A stretch of 48,106 bases of DNA from Actinomortierella ambigua (taxonomy: Eukaryota; Mortierellomycota; Mortierellomycetes; Mortierellales; Mortierellaceae): NCBI GenBank assembly GCA_016098155.1, contig JAAAJB010000251.1, positions 1-48,106 on the forward strand. The letters run 5' to 3'. Shown piece by piece: positions 33,734-45,849 of this stretch. A model generated the notes under the pieces. That model saw nothing but the letters and a program-made list of their open reading frames with translations, had not been told where the DNA came from and searched no databases. Both the position numbers and the translations under genes were made by a program. Position 1 is the stretch's first letter. Every line of letters begins with the position of its first letter.

Positions 33734-36700
33734 TTAAGATGGTCCTGGCTGGTTGCCCGTTGGTACACCTTCAAAGGCTGCTTCATCGCCCACAATCTAA
33801 AAATTTGAACAAAAAAGTGAGAGAACGATGAGTAAAAAATAAAAATGTAAAGCAACAAGAAGATCGGAAGACACAAGCTCTTGATCGAAAAAAAAACACA
33901 TACCGTCCGATAGTCATGCAGGATCTTGGCCTTATCCTCGTCCCAAAAGACAAACATGTTGCGATAGATCAGTGACCAGACATAGGGTACGAAGAACTCG
34001 TGCGACTGCTGTTCTTCCTCGTAACAAAACTTGATATCTGGGAACTGCTTCATCAGATTCGGAGGCCAGGTCCTGGACGCCAGCTGGATCACCTGGGTCA
34101 CCTCCTCTGGGGTCGGTGGGTGAATGTTGGCTTCCTGGACCTTTGCCTGAAAGTATTGGACGGCCTGCTCAATGTTTTGGATCAGCTCCTTGAACCGGTA
34201 GTGGTCCCTGAAGAAGGAAAACATTTCCTGCTTGTGTAGGAGCGAATATACCAGCTGCGGGTTCGACTTGAGCCGGTTTATCAGCGTCGAGTTGATGATC
34301 TCCAGAACTAGATTCACCATGTCGCCGTAAATGATCACATCCGGGTGCTAAGAGACGAAAAAAGAGATAGAGAAGGGAGGTGGCTGGTAAGACATGTCGT
34401 CCTTTTAGGCATGTCATGCACGCACACCCACGACGCAAGAAGAAGAAGAAGCATTTACCTGCTCAATATCCCCATCGACGTGTTGCAGCTTTGTAATCAG
34501 CTTTTGGTAGCGCCTCGCCACAATATCAAAGAGGTTAACAAGACGCTGGGCGATGTACGGGTGCATATCCTGTAGTGAGCTCGACATGTTGGCCAGAATG
34601 GCCAGCGCATTCGTGTGAAAGTACACGTCCTTATGTTGTGCAAGGTTATATTGGATTGTCCGGATCACAATCGCCACCGCCAATCCGCCCAGCGAGACTG
34701 ACTTTAGTAATCGCTCCGTGAACCATGGTTGATATGTCATTGTCTGGAAGATGAGAAAATAGAGAGAGACGGTGAGATGTTTAGACAACGCGGGAAAAGG
34801 AAAAAAAAATACAATGTACACCTCCCTCTCTTTCAAATGACAACAACAACAATCTTTCTCCTTTTCCCCTTCCTTACAATCTTTTGGATGCTCTCGTTAA
34901 AGACGTCGTCCTCACTAAACATGAGAAGAATCACCAGGAGAATATACACCTGAGAGTAATTCGTGCGTCCATCCACACCCTCATAGACCATCCGGAGGAT
35001 CGGCAGATACAGTGTTTCTGGATCAGTTCTGGACAGCACATAGAGCTTAAAGTATGTGTTCTCGACCAGCAAGACATGGAGCAGGAGGCAAACTTCTTCG
35101 CGGTGAATTTGTCTACGTGTTGGTCGTTGAGAGAAAATAGGGCAAACAGGTGAGAAGACTTGGATTCCATGCACGAATCATGTTGCCGAGAAAGCCAAGA
35201 TTTGTCCAGAGATCTTACTGGCAGATAATAAGAAAGATTTTGCGGAAGGAGGTATAGATCGGCCGGTCCTTCTCATCCTCCGGCATCGATCCTGATAAGC
35301 GATCCACACACACACACACACAAACACCCACAGAGAGAGAGGGAGAGAGAGGAGGGTATGTGGTTAATATCGAATCAAGAAGAGATGCAAGATTGTTTTC
35401 ACATTATTTGTGAGTAGACATACCTTTTTCATCGCGAATATTCCGGACTGAGCTCCTAAACGCCTGCCATTGTGGGTCTGTTTTGGCTTGGGTGATTAGA
35501 AGAAGGAGAAGTAAGATACTCCGGTCGGCGATTGGATGGGCCTCGGTTGACAGAGTGGTCGCTGCTTTGGTGAAGAGGTAGTTGTATGCACTGAACACCA
35601 CGCTTCCTGTGGCTGGTGGGCTGGGCCGTTGATCCGTAAAATTCCATAGTAACCGAAGTACGAGTTGATCTGACAGGTGACTACATGTGACCACAAGATG
35701 AAGAAAAAAAAAAGGGCCCAGTCAATACGGGTGACAACATGCGAACAATAAAGAAGTTTGAAGCCAGACACTCTTGATACCTGAAGCGACCCAGGAGGAT
35801 GTTGAGGAAGTAATTCCTTTCATTTGGCTCTGTCGAGGTATTTTGTAGTTGTGTGGAGGCCATGACAATCAACAAGTTGAGTGCTTCCTGGTAAAATTCG
35901 TAAGCAGAGATCGAAGCCCTATGTTGGTAGATGATTCGGTAACAAGTGTCAATCGCCTCATGGCCAAAGAATCTCGCAGCCACAAGTCCAGAGCTAAAGA
36001 CAGATGATTACCCAATATCGAGGTTGAGGATAATCTCAAGTATTCCCTGGATCAATTGCTCCGCATAGGACCGAGGGTCTGAGACAAGGGCTTGGTCGAC
36101 ACCCAACTTTGCCCCTTTGAAGCTCACGACGCCCAGCGCCTCTTGCAGCTTTTCGGCTGACAGATCAGAGCCTACAAGATGTATTTATAGAGGTGGGCCT
36201 AAATATGAGCGATCCCCACCATAGATCACCTAGTTTCCATGTGTCGATCCCTTTCTATTTTGTTGCCTTTGGCGTCCATCTGAGCAGAAAAAAGAGTTAC
36301 CTTCAAAATAGGACACCGTTTCGCCCGGTGTCAGCTGAGAGACAAAGTGGTTTAAGAAGATACGGGTCAAAAATAAAGCATTGAAGGCATGTGGTGGTAT
36401 ATCGCTGTCGGAAAGAGGGAAAGAAAGAGAGAAATATGATAACCTTGTTGTTAGCGAGCCATTGAAGGGTGTCCGTGTTGACAAAGGTGACGGATGATTC
36501 GCTCGGTTCTTACCCTCGAAAACCTTGGTCTTTGATCAACTTGATCTGTGAAAGCAACTGCACCACCAGGGTATTGAAGTTTTGGGTTTCCTTGTTGTTG
36601 ACGGCTATGTGCAAAAAGACAGAGAGGGGAGTGGTATGAGAGTTGGCAAGAGAAAAAAAAGGGGGGTCGGGGGTTGGTTGCACGCACAGATCGCATGCGT

Positions 36701-37755
36701 CAATCTTCAAATTTTTGTTTGTGCCTCCATACCAAACTCAATTGCCATGCATGTCGTGGCCATCTCAATATCGTACGCGTCCTGACTAAAGAAAGAGAGA
36801 GAGAGAGAAGAGAGAGATTGAGATGTTGGAAGAAACGGGACTGTCAGGGACATGCATGGATTCTGATGGTACTGATGATTTGTATTGTCCATCACAGGCA
36901 GTGATCGTCATTTGCTCTTTTTGTTCTTTTCGTCCTCTTACCTGGTCTCAATGCTGGGAAACTTTTGAGCACCAATGATGGAGTACCAGCCAATGGTGTC
37001 GATCCGACTGTAGACTCTGTTGGAGCAGAGAGCTTTGATGGCTGCTTTTTGGGAGGTGCCGAGGAGGTGGATGTGGTCAAAGTCCCTCACAACGATCGGG
37101 TGCCGATATTCGAGTACAAGTGGTTTAGTGGTGGCTGCAGCTGATGCAGTCGCGTTGTTATTGTTGCTGCTGTTGCTGTGATAAAGGTTGCTGGAATGTG
37201 TGCCGAGGCTGGAGAAGGACGCCGATCCGGGTAAGATTCCTGAGAGAGATGAGATGGAGAAGGAAGGAGAAAGTGGTCCAGGCGAGAAGGGTACTTCTGG
37301 GAGAGAGTGGTGAGGTACACTGGCCACAGCAGGGTTGAAGGTCTGGTATTGTTCTGATGGAGATGTTCCTGCAGCAGCGGGAGTCGTGGCGGCAGTTCCA
37401 AATCCAAACAAGGCGAGCCGCTTATGATTGTGGTTATGACTGGTGGTAGTTGTCGTTGTCGTTGTTGTTGTTGTTGTTGTTTGCGGCGACGTGGCAAAAG
37501 CAGAGCCTGAGGATGATGGGGTGGCTGCGGTGTGGTGGTGCTGGCCCGGTGAAGGCGAGGGCAGGGAGGGTGCGGTGCTTGCTATCTGGGCAAGGAGGTT
37601 GTTACGTAGCGCTGCCGATGCGTGGCCAGAGGGCAGACCGTGAGAGTAGCGTCGCGACGTGTCCAGGGCTTGCTGGCCAGAGTAGATGTTGGTGTCGTAC
37701 TGTGGCTGATCGTGCTCGCGCGAGTAGCTGAAGGAGGCGGCACGCGTAGACTGCG

Positions 37756-37786
<31 letters not shown>

Positions 37787-38035
37787 CTGAAGCGAATAAG
37801 ACGTGCCCTGAAGGGAAGTGGTGGGTGATAAGAGCGATGGCAGAGGTGTATGGGTGGAGGTGTTTTCTAAGGTTGGCTGCTGCTGCTGCTGCTGGCGGGA
37901 GAGATGGCCGACAGAGGGAGGGTGATGGTGGGCCTGGGCAATGGGCGAAACCGAACCACCAAAGTCAAGCGAATGGATGGATGGAGAACGAGGAGGAGAT
38001 GCAGCCCGAGCAGGGTCTTGATGGCAAGGTTCCAT
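33734..38035 (-). CDS. DYM: Dymeclin, Golgi organisation protein, with long N-terminal extension
   Basis: Dymeclin associates with the Golgi and is needed for its organisation and trafficking. About a dozen exons. The first are 38035-36942, 36785-36733, 36604-36514 and 36404-36301; the last starts after the acceptor at 33796 and ends at 33734 in FEGVPTGNQPGPS. Family blocks: VNNKETQNFNTLVVQLLSQI, SILLLLLLITQAKTDPQWQA, VLSRTDPETLYLPILRMVYE, SEDDVFNESIQKIV, IRTIQYNLAQHKDVYFHTNA, NLVLEIINSTLINRL, NPQLVYSLLHKQEMF and HEFFVPYVWSLIYRN. The first exon adds about 310 residues absent from animal Dymeclin: Ser/Pro/His-rich with a Gln run (37758-37793), a Thr run (37440-37482) and Asn repeats, leading into RHPIVVRDFDHIHLLGTSQK. 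The extension joins in frame, so I treat it as one gene; two genes are possible. Confidence 0.9.
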
Positions 38036-38242
38036 CGTCTCCTTTTGCGAGGAGAATAGAGTCGGAGGGTCGGAAGGAGAGGAGAAATAGAGAAGGGAAA
38101 AGGAAGAAGGAGAAGGACAAGGAGAAAAAGAAGAAGAGGGGAGGAAGGAAGTAACAAACAATAATGTGTGCTGTCCAGAATGAATGCACTTTGATGCCAT
38201 GGGGGAGGGAAGTCGCGCAAAGAGACTCTGAGGGCCATCTTG

Positions 38243-38256
38243 GGTCACATGACCGA
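38243..38256 (+). promoter_or_regulatory. Inverted 14-mer, left copy (E-box-like)
   Basis: GGTCACATGACCGA, a near-palindrome with a CACATG core. It lies about 208 bp before the Dymeclin start and recurs reversed at 38481-38494. Likely a transcription-factor site (inference). Confidence 0.5.
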
Positions 38257-38480
38257 AATGGCGCACCAACTTGTGCAATGATATGATACATTTTACTACA
38301 CTATCTTGCGACGTGATGCGTGGCCACTTGGAGAAGGGGGAGCGCCCAGACTGTCTCCAGCCTGTTGACGGACACAAGCAGCTTTCCATGCATGGAAGCG
38401 AAGCCGCAAGAAGGATCGCGTTGAGGACGGTCGCAGAGGACAACGGACGCAGCAAGAGGCAATAATATTGTCAGTCATCG

Positions 38481-38494
38481 TCGGTCATGTGACC
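38481..38494 (-). promoter_or_regulatory. Inverted 14-mer, right copy (E-box-like)
   Basis: TCGGTCATGTGACC on the plus strand, the exact reverse complement of the left copy. It lies about 198 bp before the b5 reductase start, so each gene sees the element at a similar distance and in the same orientation. Confidence 0.5.
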
Positions 38495-38691
38495 GATCAT
38501 ATACCGCGCGCATTTGGATCAGATAGAATCTCAGAGGTCATAATTCGCCTTTGGGTGATAACTTTTTTTTTTTCTTCCCCACGCTCCTGTATTTATCATC
38601 TCTCTGTTCTCTTTTTTCCTGTTTTCTCTCCTTCTTCTCTTTCTCCCCAACCACCTCACTCTCCCCACTCTCTTCTCATCCTCCTCCCGCC

Positions 38692-40476
38692 ATGTTCAGT
38701 GCCATTGCTAACCCCCTTCGCGCCAATGCCCGCATCATGGCCGTATGTCGATCCCTCTTCCTCATTCCCATTTCTGATCAGCTCCATGGAAAACAAAACT
38801 CCCCGTCAACCTAACCAACCACTAAATTTCTCACGCGGCTTTTCTCTTCATCCATCCTCGTTTGTTTCGAGTAGAAGCACGCCTACTCGACCTCCGCTGG
38901 CTCCTCCTCCGGATCGAGCAAGCTCTTGACCATTGGCGTCCCCACCGTTGCCGCTGCTGCTGGTAGGCGCCTCACTCTCGACCTTCTTTGAACTTGTTCT
39001 TCGTGCCCTCTTTCCCCGACGCGTTTTCTTTTCTCCAACTCTAGACAGGTTGCAACCATCTATTCATCACGTTTTTTTTCTTCCCTACGATCCGATTTCG
39101 CGGGAGCGGGAAAGAGGAGTGCTTTTCTCTTTTCTCTTTTTTTTTTTTTTTTTTTTTCTCTCTCAGTCCAAAAGGTTTCAGCTCAATTTCGTGCACGGAT
39201 TACTAATACTCTCCAATTCTCTCTCTCAGCGGCTTACTACTTCTTCAGCCCACAGTCGACTGCTACAGAGTCCAAGGGCAAGAAGGATGCCCCTGCTCCT
39301 CCCGCTGCCGCCGCTGCTGCTGCCGTTGCCGCTGCCAAGACGGCCCTGAACCCCAAGGACTTTGTCGACTTTAAGCTGCGAAAGGTGGAGAAGCTGACCC
39401 ACAACACCAGCCGCTTCATCTTTGATCTGGAGAAGGACCAGAAACTCGGTCTGGATACGGCTTCGTGCGTTGTCACCCGATTCTCGGGTCCCGATGGCAA
39501 GCTCATCATCCGCCCCTACACCCCTACCACCGATGCCGACCTCACGGGCGAGTTTGACTTGGTTGTCAAGCGTTATGAGGGTAAACATATGAGCCACTGC
39601 GCAAGGGAGCTGAAGATGAGAATAGGAAGAGTAGGGGGTGGGCTTTGTAGCTGAGGAAGTGTCTTTTTCCTATTATTTCTCTTTTATTAACTCTTTCTCT
39701 CTCTCTCTCTCTACCTTATCCCTCTTCCTTTCAAAGGTGGTCCCATGTCGTCCCACATCCACAGCTTGAAGCCTGGCGATGTTCTGTCGATCAAGGGTAA
39801 GTCCTAATTCGGAAGTGGACGGGGCCCTCTCAAGCCCAAAGAAATGAAGCGCGAGATACTCATGATGTCATTATTTTTCTATTAGGTCCCATCTCCAAAT
39901 ACCCTATGGACCGCAACAAGCACGAGAAGATTGGCATGATTGCTGGCGGATCTGGTATCACCCCCATGGTACGTTTCACAAGCTGCAAAAGAAAAAAAAA
40001 AAAAAAAAAAAAGGAAAAAAATATTTTCCCCAACCACTAGTACCTTTTTCACATTCCTAACAAATACCCCCTCTACGCGCAAACCTACATAGTTCCAAGT
40101 CATCCAGCACTTGCTGAAGGACAAGGAGGACAAGACCGAGATCTCGCTCATCTTTGCCAACGTGACTCCGGACGACATCATCATGAAGGAGGAGATTGAC
40201 GCCCTCGCCAAGGCCAACCCCACCCGCTTCAAGGTCACCTATCTGGTCGATAAGGCTGCTGATGGCTGGAAGGGCCCCACCGGTTTCGTGACCAAGGAGC
40301 TGATCAAGGAGCACATGCCTGGCCATGAGCAGGGCAACACCAAGGTCATGGTCTGCGGTCCTCCCGGCATGATGAAGGCCGTCTGCGGTGTCAAGGGCCC
40401 CAACTTCACCCAGGGTGAGGTCGATGGCGCTCTCAAGGAGCTTGGCTACGACAGCGAGCATGTCTTCAAGTTTTAA
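38692..40476 (+). CDS. MCR1: NADH-cytochrome b5 reductase, MCR1-like
   Basis: A FAD enzyme passing electrons from NADH to cytochrome b5. Exons 38692-38742, 38875-38962, 39230-39580, 39737-39796, 39886-39968 and 40093-40476 close the frame at 338 residues. The N-terminus (MFSAIANPLRANARIMAKHA) looks like a mitochondrial presequence, followed by one membrane segment (LLTIGVPTVAAAAAYYFF) and an Ala/Pro linker. This fits Mcr1 better than ER Cbr1. FAD site IIRPYTPTTD, then GPMSSHIHSLKPGD; NADH site IGMIAGGSGITPM and MVCGPPGMMKAV; ends in HVFKF. Strong C-ending codons. Confidence 0.93.
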
Positions 40477-40652
40477 AAAACAAAAATGAAGCAAACACCT
40501 GTACATATCGGTTGAATACGTCGATTTTTCTTTGCGTGTAGAGATGTGTGTGTTTATCATTGAATAAGAGAGAGAGAAAGAGGGGGGGAGGGAGAGACCA
40601 CCGATCGGCCGGCTTGCACTAGATCGTGATGACTTTACATAAGAGAGAAGGG

Positions 40653-43600
40653 TTACTTATCGAGGGTCCGAGTCCAGTCCCAGGGCTGCCATGACCGCTT
40701 AAACTCTTGCACACGGCGATCGTTGTCGTGGACGGGAATCCTCTTTGGTTTGCGCTGCCACTCCCAAGAGTCCATCTCGCACGCCGAGGCCAGAACCTCA
40801 CGGACGAAATAATCCGGAAACTTGGTCTCGTCGTCCTCGATCACATGGCCATAGCCGCGATCTGGGTTGCCGAAGCACCACACGTGGAAATAAGGCATTT
40901 TGCTCGTCAGCCGTCGTCGCACGCCGCCGTTTTTCGGGTCCTTGGCATTGGTCTCGATAATCTTTTTATGTTGCGACCACTCCTCGGCCACTCCCAAGAT
41001 CGCCTCCTTAAAGTAGCCCGAGGCTGCCTGGCCAGCCTGCCAAGGGATCGGATAACATTCAATGGCGGTGTGCTTTGGGGACCGACCGTGAGGGTGGAGA
41101 ACCGTCTCTGAAAAGATGACAAAGCGATCCTGCGCGGCATGCATCTGGATCAGACACTTCATAAAATTGCGAATCTCGTCCCAGGCGTCGTCGTCCAGCT
41201 CCAGTGTCGACGTTACGTGCTGTAGCGGTACGATCAGACACTGGCCCGGGAGGAACTCTTTGACGAGCGGGAGACCCAGATAGACCTGAGAGCCCAACGA
41301 TACCACGGGCGTGAGGGGTGCTGTTCGACCATCGTCCTTGAAACAGAGCTGGCATTGGTCCAAGGCGCCCTGTGTTCGCTTGAAGTCGTACACAGCGGCG
41401 TCCTTGAGCTGCTTATCGGTTCGTTTGACGGTCCTGGCGATCTTGTCAACATGTTCATCCAAGTAATCCACATCGTCCTAAGAAAGAGAAAAAAAATGAC
41501 AAAGAAAAAACTCTCCATGAGCAAAAAAAAGTACTGAAGAGGGGTGGGGGGATTCAAATTGGCCTTCTTCCTCTCCTTCCTCATCGTCCTCCTCCGTGGA
41601 AGGCTTGTGTGTGCGTGTATGTGTACTTTCTTCTTCTTCCTCATTTACCTGGAACTTTGCATCTCGTGTGATACGCCGCGCATACTCGCGGTCCATCCCG
41701 CCACTCTCCCTCTCGAGCCGCTCACGCAGGACCAGGTCCTGTAGGCCCACATCACCTTCTTCGCCTTCATAGGCTGTCCGGTTTCCTAAGGCATCATGGG
41801 TCGCCTCCTTGCCCTTGCCATACGCTCGCTTCTTGGCCGCCGCCGCCGACTGCTGTCCGTGGGCTGTGGCGGGTGATGCCGACCCGCTGGAAGAATGTGC
41901 AAGCGTTGAGATGACCACTACTTGAGATTGTTGTTGTTGTCGTTGGTTGTGCTGTTGCTCTCCAGGTTGTTGTGGTGGTCGAGGGTTGGCTGCGGCTTCC
42001 TTGGCCGCCTTCTCTGCAGCTTCATACTCCTTCTCGAGCTTGTCAGCGTCTGGGGTGCCCATGAGTTTTGCGCGCAGGGCCTTGGCCTTGAGCTTGTTGA
42101 GTGCATCCTGACTCAAGACTGCGGAAGATAAAGAAGAAGGAAGAGGAACATTGGAGGAAGAAGACTCGGCCTGCTGATCCGGCGATGAGGGATGGTGGAC
42201 GATTGGCGACGATACTATTGTTGCAAAGGGTGAAGGGATCGGAGTCGCTGTCGTCTTGCGTTCACGATCCTTCTCCATGGCCCGGCGCGCTAGCTCCTTT
42301 TCCTGGCGTTCGTGCGGCTCCATGGGTCGATGGAACGGCGAGGATGCTGCAGAGCTGTAGGCCGAGTGGCGGCCGCCGCCTGTAGAGGTGGACATGGGTG
42401 AGTCGCGGCCACTGTCACGATCGCTATCGCGTCCCCTCCGAGCTTGATCTCGATCTCGATTCCGATCCCGATTCCGATCCCGTCGGTCATCGTCCCGACC
42501 TCGATCGTTCCTTCGGTTGTCGCGCTCAGCCTTTCTTCTGTCCAGTTCCCTCCGTTCTTCCATAGCCTCATTAAACTTTTCTAGAGACTGGAGGAGAAGG
42601 AAGTGGAGAGAGAGAGAGAAAGAAAATGACAGATGTTTAGCATGAGCGACACGTCAAAATAAATGGATTTATGAACACATAAAAAAACATACCCCGTATC
42701 GCTCAATGCCAATGACTTGTGGCGACACGCCTTCCTCCGCAGCAGTCTCCAGGACGCGGCGCAGCTTGGTCATTCGCCAGTTGGATCCTGCATCGCCAAT
42801 AGTGTACGACTTTTTCTCTGCGTGGTGGATGAAAGACCGGTACAATTTGTTAGTTTTTGTCAGATATTTCATTCTCTGTGGGAGAAGAGTAGGGTACTTA
42901 TGGTCCTCTCATTTTCTGCTACCTTGTTCAGGGTATTGGTCGACTGATAACCCTGCCTTCAAGTGGACATTGAGCTCTCGGCTACTGACGTGGAGCTATA
43001 GATTACGCGAGATAGAGAAAAAGAAAGGTAGATTAAGAACACAAATGCTAAAAACACAGGAGGCACATAAAAAAGTCTCTACGTCGAGTTGAATGTCCAA
43101 AAGTTACCTTCTCAGGGTCTGGTTTCTCCTCCTTTGGCTTCTTTGGCTTTTCGGTTCCCATCATTCCAAAGTCCAGTCCTCCAGAATCTTCCAACATCCA
43201 GGGTGCGCGCTTCGATGTTGAAGGTGCCGCATTAGAGCCGTCGGTGCCTTCTCCTCTTGGTGATACGGTTGCGGTGATGGTAGAGGTAGTAGTAGTGGTG
43301 GTGGTGGCTGATGCTGAAAGTGTTGCGGATGTGACGATGGCAGTCGCCGGAACCTCCTTTTCGACCCACATGTCATCGTCGTCCTGGTCCAGATCACTAC
43401 CTTGGTCCTTGTCCCTGGAGGAGCGCTTTCTGTCCTTGTGTCGGTCCTTGTCGTGGCGATGATGACGGCGATCTCGATCTCGATCGCGGTCCGACTTGTG
43501 GCTACTCCGAGATCCGTCTCGACTGTCCCGACTTTCCTTGCGCGTCGTAGAAGAAGAAGAAGACGCAGTCCGTGGGCTGCTGGCTCGATGTTTCTTGTGG

Positions 43601-43746
43601 TGGTGGTGTCGGTCACGGTCGCGGTCACGTTCACGACTACGACTGCGACTGCGACTCCTGCTCTTGCTCCTGCTCCTATGGCGACGGCGACTAGAGTCGC
43701 GAGAGTCGTTGTCGTCCCTGCGGGAGTGGCGAGAAGAGGATTCCAT
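40653..43746 (-). CDS. CWF19: Spliceosome-associated protein CWF19 (CWF19L2-like)
   Basis: CWF19 acts with the late spliceosome and the debranching machinery. Exons 43746-43108, 42995-42923, 42817-42693, 42587-41649 and 41477-40653 close the frame at about 866 residues. The N-terminus (1-115) is Arg/Ser/Asp-rich (RSRSKSRSRSRSRSR), like SR-type splicing factors. MLEDSGGLDFGMMGTEKPKK and YTIGDAGSNWRMTKLRRV are family blocks, followed by a coiled, charged middle (MEERRELDRRKAERD). The C-terminus has both CwfJ domains: CQLCF ... LPLVKEFLPGQCLIVPLQHV, VIFSETVLHPH, AIECYPIPW, then MPYFHVWCFGNPDRGYGHVI and FPDYFVREVLASACEMDSWE. The second intron acceptor lies at CACGCAG (42818-42824), not the nearer CCCACAG, which would break the frame. 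Divergent with Abitram, 181 bp apart. Confidence 0.93.
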
Positions 43747-43927
43747 GGAAGGTGGTAGGAATGAATTAGAGGGGGGGGGGGGAAAGCTCTTTATGATGCT
43801 CCCCAAGGAATGGGACAATGGGACTGTTGTCAGAAGGTCCGACAAAACAGAGACATGTTGATCTCTGATTGTTGCCACCATCTTACATTTCAGGCATTTG
43901 TCTCTTGTCCCTTGACCGTTCTTCGTC

Positions 43928-45429
43928 ATGGCCGAGTACGCACCCATCAGCTACGATGTCTCTGTCTACAAGCAGGAGACTGCCAGCTGGAACCAAGACC
44001 CATCGGCCTATCTCTCGCGTTACTACAAGAAGCACTTTGTGATCCCCCATGGTAACGAATATAGCAAATTCCGTTCTTTTCTTCTACCATTTTGAAGGGA
44101 TGCGTACTTAATGCTTCTCTATTGCACTCCCCCTTTCATATCGGTCTATTCTAGAAAAGTACAGGTTTACGGATCAACCAGTAGCAGCAGAACAACATCC
44201 ATCACCATTAGACCCGCAGAGTGAGACTGCCACCAACGACGAGGCCACATCCAAAGTGGATCATCCTGGCGAAAAATTTTATCAAGGCGATCAATATGTG
44301 TATCAATCCCCGAACAAGTAAGTGGGCACGATCTTTCTGTGCAATATTGAACCCATTTAACCAACAAGTGAAGGAAAAAAAAAAGACTCGCCATGTTCAC
44401 TCGCCATGTTCACTCACCTTTTCCTTGGAACAACATCAACGACTATAGGCTGTGCGTCGTTGGATTAGCGCCATCTCACCCCCTGATAGCCCAACGCGAT
44501 CGGTTCCTCCCCATCTCAATCCAGTTTGACAGCCGCGCCGTCAGCCAGCTTCCACAACCAACGGACAAGCCCGCCAACACACAAAAGACTCCCCCGCCAC
44601 GCTGCTTTGCCAGTATGATCCTCTGCAAGATTGTTGCGCGCGATACCAAAGCGGCCAAACCCTCTAGCATGACCACCACCACCACTACCACAACAACAAC
44701 AATAACGACCACAGCGGAGACAACGGAGACTCCAGTTATCACAACATCCACACCATCGACAATATTAGCATCATCTACAGGAGCAGAGGAAGCAGAGACA
44801 AGCGAGAGGGCAGTGGCTGTGGACGACGGCCCACCGTCGGGCTCCTCCGTGCCCGATGCCGAGGAGATGGATATCGACACAGCACCTACTTCGTCGTCGT
44901 TGCCATCGTTGTCGGACGAAACAAACACCGCCGCTACAGCCACGGCCACCAATACGACGAATACCGAGGCGAGGTCTCCGGATGTGGTAGTGTTTGCCTT
45001 CCGGGCCATGCTTAACGGTAACGTCCTAGAGTTCAACGAGCGGCTAGTCCGTCGAGGGATCGAGGTGATTGAGGATCCTCAGGTCCTGGGCACTCTAATT
45101 GACAAGGTAAGTAGAGAAAGAGAGAGAGAGAGAGAGAGAGGAGACTAGGAACTCCCTTCCCTCCTTCACCCGCCCCGGATCGTTCATTTCTAACTCGTAT
45201 TTTAATCCACTCTTTCTCTCTCGCCATTCTTTGACAAATTTATATCAATATATAGGCCGCGACGCATGGATACATTGCAGTGATTCGCCTAAAGAACGAG
45301 AACCTGGAATCAAAAAACTTTTTGTCGCTAGAAGAGTACAAAGCTCAAATCGACCCAGCTATTGCTGCCACTCTCGCCTCATTGCCCTCGTCATCCAAGC
45401 TCGCTTCTGTGGCAGATGCTGACGATTAA
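43928..45429 (+). CDS. ABITRAM: Abitram / FAM206 (Simiate) homologue
   Basis: Abitram (FAM206A, Simiate) is a small conserved nuclear actin-binding, transcription-related protein with a glycine-cleavage-H-like fold. Exons 43928-44051, 44155-44317, 44449-45106 and 45256-45429 close the frame at 372 residues, twice the animal length. Family blocks: DPSAYLSRYYKKHFVIPH at the N-terminus; LCVVGLAPSHPLIAQ, matching ICVITLAESHPVL; VVVFAFRAMLNGNVLEFNER, matching VSSCVRGRLMEVNE; and ATHGYIAVIRLKNENLESKN, matching STEGYIAVVLPKFE. Extra length is a Thr/Ser/Ala/Asp-rich insertion of about 110 residues (about 165-275), beginning with a Thr run at 44671-44715 and containing an acidic AEEMDIDTAP stretch. 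It sits between two beta-strand blocks, so it probably forms a disordered loop. Confidence 0.82.
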
Positions 45430-45849
45430 CGAAGGTTCCGTATGTTGCAATAAAATAGAATCGCTTGTTTCTTTCCTCCCAACGGCGCTCAAGAACAATA
45501 TAGTAATGATAATACAAAAAATGAAATCCGGAGAGGTGGAAGTAGGAAGTGGTTGCAGCTGTCATAGGTGGCAGAATTGGTCCCTTCGGTCGAGGACTAC
45601 AGAGTAGACCATAAAATCGTCAGTCCTGGGAAATATCCCACGCACGATGTCAACGTTGGCAATGTCAAACCGGTTTTAGTATTTGCCCTTGTTTCCCCCC
45701 CCCCCTTTTTTTTAAAGACAATCATTTGGTGGCGTCGAGCTCGGCGCATGCTGAAGCAGAGTGGATATGGGTGAAGAAAATAAAGGGCATTGCCAAGTCA
45801 TCCAGATAGCCTGGGGGGCCTTTCCAGGGGAAGCCTTCCACCATGATAT
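45430..45849. other. 3' region of Abitram
   Basis: Contains a polyadenylation-like CAATAAAAT near 45449 and a C/T homopolymer tract near 45695-45713. No gene seen. Confidence 0.4.

Larger units (their letters stand above)
38036..38691. promoter_or_regulatory. Divergent promoter of Dymeclin and cytochrome b5 reductase
   Basis: 656 bp between two divergent starts. It carries a pair of inverted 14-mers (separate entries) and a T/CT-rich leader on the reductase side (38560-38690). An AG-rich stretch (38040-38150) precedes Dymeclin. Confidence 0.6.

Noticed and set aside
38036..38455. Upstream continuation of the Dymeclin first exon frame
   Set aside because: The ATG at 38035 starts the low-complexity segment; beyond it lie promoter-like AG-rich DNA and the 14-mer element.
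42876..42882. Nearer splice acceptor (CCCACAG) in CWF19
   Set aside because: Using it gives stops in the required phase; the acceptor at 42818-42824 keeps the frame and restores the conserved IGDAGSNWRM block.
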